Shown here in pieces: positions 60,380 through 64,000 of a stretch of DNA of 64,000 nt. The notes under the pieces were generated by a model, which was not told the origin of the DNA, searched no databases, and saw only the letters and a list, made by a program, of their open reading frames with translations. The position numbers and the translations under genes were made by a program. The stretch is from Hydnum rufescens UP504 (lineage: Eukaryota; Basidiomycota; Agaricomycetes; Cantharellales; Hydnaceae), in contig MU128975.1 of NCBI GenBank assembly GCA_014904985.1, positions 124,001-188,000 on the forward strand, written 5' to 3'. The first letter of the stretch is position 1, and each line of letters begins with the position of its first letter.

Positions 60380-60915
60380 CTTTCTGGGTACGGCGGTCAC
60401 TTGGCCAACTATCCCTCGATTGACCGGTGGATCAATTTCAGCGACATACGAGTCCCCAAGTTGCGGCACACGATTGGGGGCACATCAGACAGCCTTACCG
60501 ACAAACAGGCTATCTACAATGCCATCGTCCAAGTCTATTGCCTCCAAGGTCTATCCGTGCCTTATACTGGCTCCAACTATCCAGGAGACGAATGATACGG
60601 GTGATAATAACCGTAACACAAGGTACTAATATGACCCATATCAGTAACTAGTCCGGGAGTGATGCACATGTTCCTAGGTAGTCTCACATAACCCGACTTT
60701 GGCTCTATTTCCTACGCCCCGTGGCCAGCATTTTGACGATGATCCAGCAAGGTACATGGGGTCCATCCGGCGGCTTGGGATACACCCAACGCCTTAATAG
60801 TGACAGCTACATCAACTGGCCTACCGGGAGCCATGCTCCGCTGCGCGTACCCACGGTTCTGGAGTTGCTCAATGCAAGGAAACATGAACTGCGCATGTAC
60901 TCCCCCATATTCCAA
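60380..60915 (+). pseudogene. Possible relic of a secreted lysozyme-like glycoside hydrolase
   Basis: NYPSIDRWINFSDI near 60401, DKQAIYNAIVQV near 60500, SPGVMHM near 60660 and ILTMIQQGTWGPSGGLGY near 60727 recall, in the right order, the segments of fungal secreted lysozyme-like proteins (pattern YPS-D-W--F, then an alpha helix, N-G-MQ, and MI-dG--GT--G-GL). The frame is broken between each piece and catalytic residues cannot be placed. The resemblance is from memory and weak. Confidence 0.25.
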
Positions 60916-61541
60916 TGACATGGCCAATCGTCTGCTAGGATGGGACAACTCTAAGTCACCCAAAGGTGGGTGCAGCATCCCCCTCGTTGGATGTGCCGGC
61001 CAGTAGATTTTGAGGATGTTCCGGGAGGTTGCCTGACACAATGCCTGTTCACCGTCGTTTGTGCATTTATCCCACGGAATGTTCAGGTAGGACATGTACA
61101 AGGAAATGTATAGTACAGCATTGTTAAAAAAGCTATATTCGTCTTGTGGCATTTCTCTCTCGATGGGAGACTCTGTGAAGATGGCTGGGCTTCGTCTGAG
61201 TCACGTTCTCACGGGGTATATCGTCAATTTTGATGTGTTGGGCTCATATCCTCAGATCTTGCAACATGCCTCTGGTTCTCTTTGCGGAGAGCGGAGAATG
61301 GTCTTTTTCTAGGCAGGCGTGTTTGGCCATAGGGATCTGATTGCGACCATTTGCCCGTCGAGGCGAGTATGTTTACGCCTTCGTCCGTTTCGGGCGTGCA
61401 TTTGAGCTTCAGGATTGGCCGTGGAGCCACAGGACTATGCTCAGGTCAGCCGGGTGCAAGTTCCCAACCGAGGGGTAGGCACCGCACGCACGTGGTCCGT
61501 TGCACAACCATATTTAACCGCGACGTTGTCGACAGGTACTA
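60916..61541. other. Intergenic, upstream of the CHR gene
   Basis: One short open frame (61094-61312) has no recognisable family. The sequence presumably includes the promoter and perhaps the first exon of the CHR transporter. Confidence 0.4.
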
Positions 61542-63470
61542 GTGCCACTATGTGATCGTTCCCCGTCCGCGATTCCTCCCAGCTCTCTAAAATCTAGAAT
61601 AAAAGATACATTCAAAGCCCATTGGCATCTTGGATTCACATCCTTCGGCGGCCCAGGTACAAGCATTATATTGAAGTTGGGCCCTTCCGTCATGCTGATA
61701 TTTACGAACTGCTTCAGGGACTCACGTAGTGATTTTCGAACGCCTGTTCGTTGAAAGATTGCTGTGGTTGGACCCAAGAACTTTTGCAGACCTCTTTAGC
61801 ATTTCCAATGCACTTCCTGGGCCTGGATCTACTCAGCTCGCCTTCAGCATCGCTCTCGTAAAATATGGGGAGCTTGCGGGCATTCTGGCCTTTCTCCTTT
61901 TCGCGTGAGTGCCGTGCTAGTGGCCCCGGGATAAGCCTCTTATCGGTAATATCGTTTCAAGACTGCCAGGGGCACTCGGAATGTCTGCCCTTGGCTTCGC
62001 AGTTCAAAAATTTCCGAATGAGCTTCCTCAAATAGTGCTGTAAGCGTATGCATATTATATGGTAGCATGTCCAAATCCCAACTGATGAAACGTAATCAAG
62101 GGCTGTTCTGACAGGGATTAATGCAGCAGGTTCACTGATTCCCACTGAGTACGCTCATGCTGTGTGTTTAACTCGTTCTTCAGCTGTAGGTCTTATTGCT
62201 CTAGCAGCGTATAAGCTCTCCCTGACCACCGTAACGGATCGGATCACCCGTCTACTGCTGTGTCTTTCAGCAGCGATTGGGTTGCTGTACACTTCGATCT
62301 GGCTGTATCCCACCCTAATTTTGGTTGGTGGGCTCGTGACCTTGACCTTCGATGAAGCGACGCGGAAAAAAAGGATGGGGAATCTTCGGCTAGTCCGGTA
62401 GTTGCGGATTTGGCCCCACTCTTAGCGCCGAGTGATTCGCCTTCGGCGCTCGAACCCCTTCTCGCCTCGCTCTTCACCGTGTCCCCAACTATGGTGCGAC
62501 GGCTAATAATGACACCGCAAACCACTCTCCTCCTATTCATGAACCTCAGCTTCTCGAAACCTCCGTGAGCGTGCCGAAAAGCATATCATTTTTGGTCCTC
62601 TTTATCTGTACCTTTGTATCTGGTGTCATTTTCCGAGCTGCTGTGAGCAATGCACCAAGGATATGGAATTTTGGCGTCAATCTCTTTATCGCCGGTAGGT
62701 TCATCACGGTCCAGCTGTATATTCCTTCTGATCAGCTTGCATCCTATTGTAGGAAGCATTATCTTCGGAGGAGGTCCAGTCGTTATTCCCGTACTTAGAG
62801 AGTACGCCGTCGACCCAGGTTGGGTGCTGGATCGCGACTTTCTCTTCGGCTTCGCCATCCTCCAGGCCTTCCCTGGCCCCAATTTCAATTTTTCTGGTAT
62901 CACATGAGCGTCCTCTCATGCACATGTCCCTCGAAGCTGATTATATGTTATGTGTCACAGCCTACTTGGGCGTGCTTGCAAATCCTGAGCACCCAGTGCT
63001 GGGCGCCTTGACTGGTTGGATTGCGATCTTCACTCCCGGATTAATCTTGAAATTCGCACTACTTCCGTTCTACGTGAAGCTGAGAGAAAAACGCGTTGCA
63101 AGGTATCAGAGTGCCTAAATACCGTCCCGTTGATTTCGATCATAACTTCATCTCTCCAGGTCCCTTCTCCGAGGGTTAAATGCCGCAGTGCGTACCATTC
63201 TTGTATTTCCCCTGCGTTTTGCGTCCCTTAATATTTTGGTGTATCTATCGACAGGCGGTAGGCTTGATCTTTGTCGCTGTTGTCCAACTTTGGAAAGCAG
63301 GTGCCCGTACCGTCAAAGGTCCGACAACCCTGGAATCGGATACTTGGTGCCTCATTGTGGGTTCGATGTCGTTTGTGAGTGTCCAATGGTACAATAACCC
63401 TCCACCCGTCGCGATCGTGATGGGTGGGATAGCGGGACTGGCCTGGTACGTTGTACATATGTCGACGTAG
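61542..63470 (+). CDS. CHR family chromate ion transporter (frameshifted)
   Basis: Two-domain CHR (ChrA) membrane transporter; characterised members export chromate, and the natural substrate in fungi may be sulfate-like oxyanions. Exons end or start at 61656, 61730-61904, 61962-62039, 62115-62129, 62184-62694, 62753-62896, 62961-63102, 63160-63187 and 63255-63470. Domain 1 has FKAHWHLGFTSFGGP, LFSISNALPGPGSTQLAF and GALGMSALGF, then AVGLIALAAYKL. Domain 2 has SIIFGGGPVVIPVL, LQAFPGPNFNFSG, GLNAAAVGLIFVAVVQLW and stops at 63468. Three single-base problems occur: near exon 4 (62115), in an A7 run near 62367 and in a C4 run near 62484. The last two cancel exactly in phase terms if one A and one C are missing. 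No ATG is in frame at the first exon, so the start is unresolved. Confidence 0.82.
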
Positions 63471-64000
63471 GTAGGCATGTTGTATGCTTTCTTGGGATTG
63501 ACAATAATATTATCGGGGGTCGCGGTCGTCAATGTTTTCTCATTTTTGTATGCTTCAAACAGGCCAGCACCAATTAACCAGCATCCAGGTGATCCCAAAT
63601 AATCGGAATTATGCAATTCCACTCACGATCGTTTCGATTAGCAAGATGGGCCGCATTCCTAGCGTACCCTCAGGATAGATGTGGACGAGGCCAGACATTC
63701 CCTCAGGAAGAGTCCATCTCCCAATTCTGGTCTTAGAGACTTGTGCCCACGATTTCATTCGTGACCGTAATTAGATATATTCATATTGCAACAGTACTAG
63801 CTCCACCGAAGAGTTGGACGGAATCGCAAACAAAGTAAAATTTCGAGGGGTATGGAACGAAAACAAATCAAAGAAGAAAAGCAGAGGTCAGACTATATAG
63901 GGATCACCTCTGGATCGGAGATTGTGGGGGAGACCGAGAAGGAATCCAGATTAGAGCCAGGTGTTCGGCGAGGATTTTGGGTCCAAAGTCCTTTCTCGGC
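63471..64000. other. Intergenic to window end
   Basis: This is the 3' flank of the CHR gene. No gene or repeat was recognised in the remaining 530 bp. Confidence 0.4.

Noticed and set aside
1..64000. CRISPR arrays, operons, ribosome binding sites or prophage
   Set aside because: No regularly spaced identical repeats were seen; the spliced genes and eukaryotic families exclude bacterial features.

Overview
This is nuclear DNA of a filamentous basidiomycete fungus, most likely an Agaricomycete. The protein-coding genes are cut by many short introns (about 50-80 bp), the recognisable proteins look basidiomycete (an F-box gene, a PLAC8 gene and Ser/Pro-rich proteins of mushroom type), and a fragment of a mushroom-type LINE is present. 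There is no sign of bacterial gene organisation. All gene models below were built by hand from splice sites, reading phase and family motifs; no searches were run.

Layout. (1) 1-15.1 kb is a recently duplicated transporter cluster. Three near-identical MFS genes lie head to tail at 1989, 6198 and 9665, a fourth diverged paralogue is inverted at 13268-15062, and a fungal fluoride exporter (FEX) sits between copies 3 and 4. TA-flanked, TCGAC-rich inverted-repeat elements lie to the left. (2) 15.1-19.9 kb is gene-poor, with a TPR-gene relic and a LINE 3' end. (3) 19.9-32.6 kb holds a PLAC8 gene, a coiled-coil hypothetical gene, a repeat-rich acidic protein, the CK2 regulatory subunit CKB1 and an F-box gene. 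(4) 32.6-40 kb is a desert with a decayed DHA1-type MFS gene and a candidate MITE. (5) 40-59.1 kb is a conserved housekeeping block: the RNA exonuclease REX3, a GATA factor, a Ser/Pro-rich protein, the centromeric histone CENP-A, a Gfd2-like RNase-H-fold exonuclease, the PP4 regulatory subunit PSY2 and a HIG1/RCF2 mitochondrial protein. (6) 59.1-64 kb is mostly relic sequence, ending with a CHR chromate-transporter gene.

The two ends are rich in transport genes (MFS array, fluoride exporter, CHR transporter), while the centre carries core functions in CK2 and PP4 signalling, centromere identity, RNA 3'-end processing and respiratory-complex assembly. CENP-A and the Gfd2-like gene are divergent with only 98 bp between their start codons.

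Two features run through the whole window. First, several otherwise well-conserved genes (CKB1, REX3, PSY2, FEX, CHR, three MFS copies) each contain one or a few single-base indels, often in short homopolymers. This points to residual sequencing error at least as strongly as to gene decay. Second, splicing is unusual in places: there are three candidate GC-AG introns, coding exons of 6, 11, 12 and 15 nt, and frequent GTGCGT donors. I found no convincing wholly new system. The most interesting items are the transporter array, the REX3 microexon beside a GC-AG intron, and the inverted-repeat elements.
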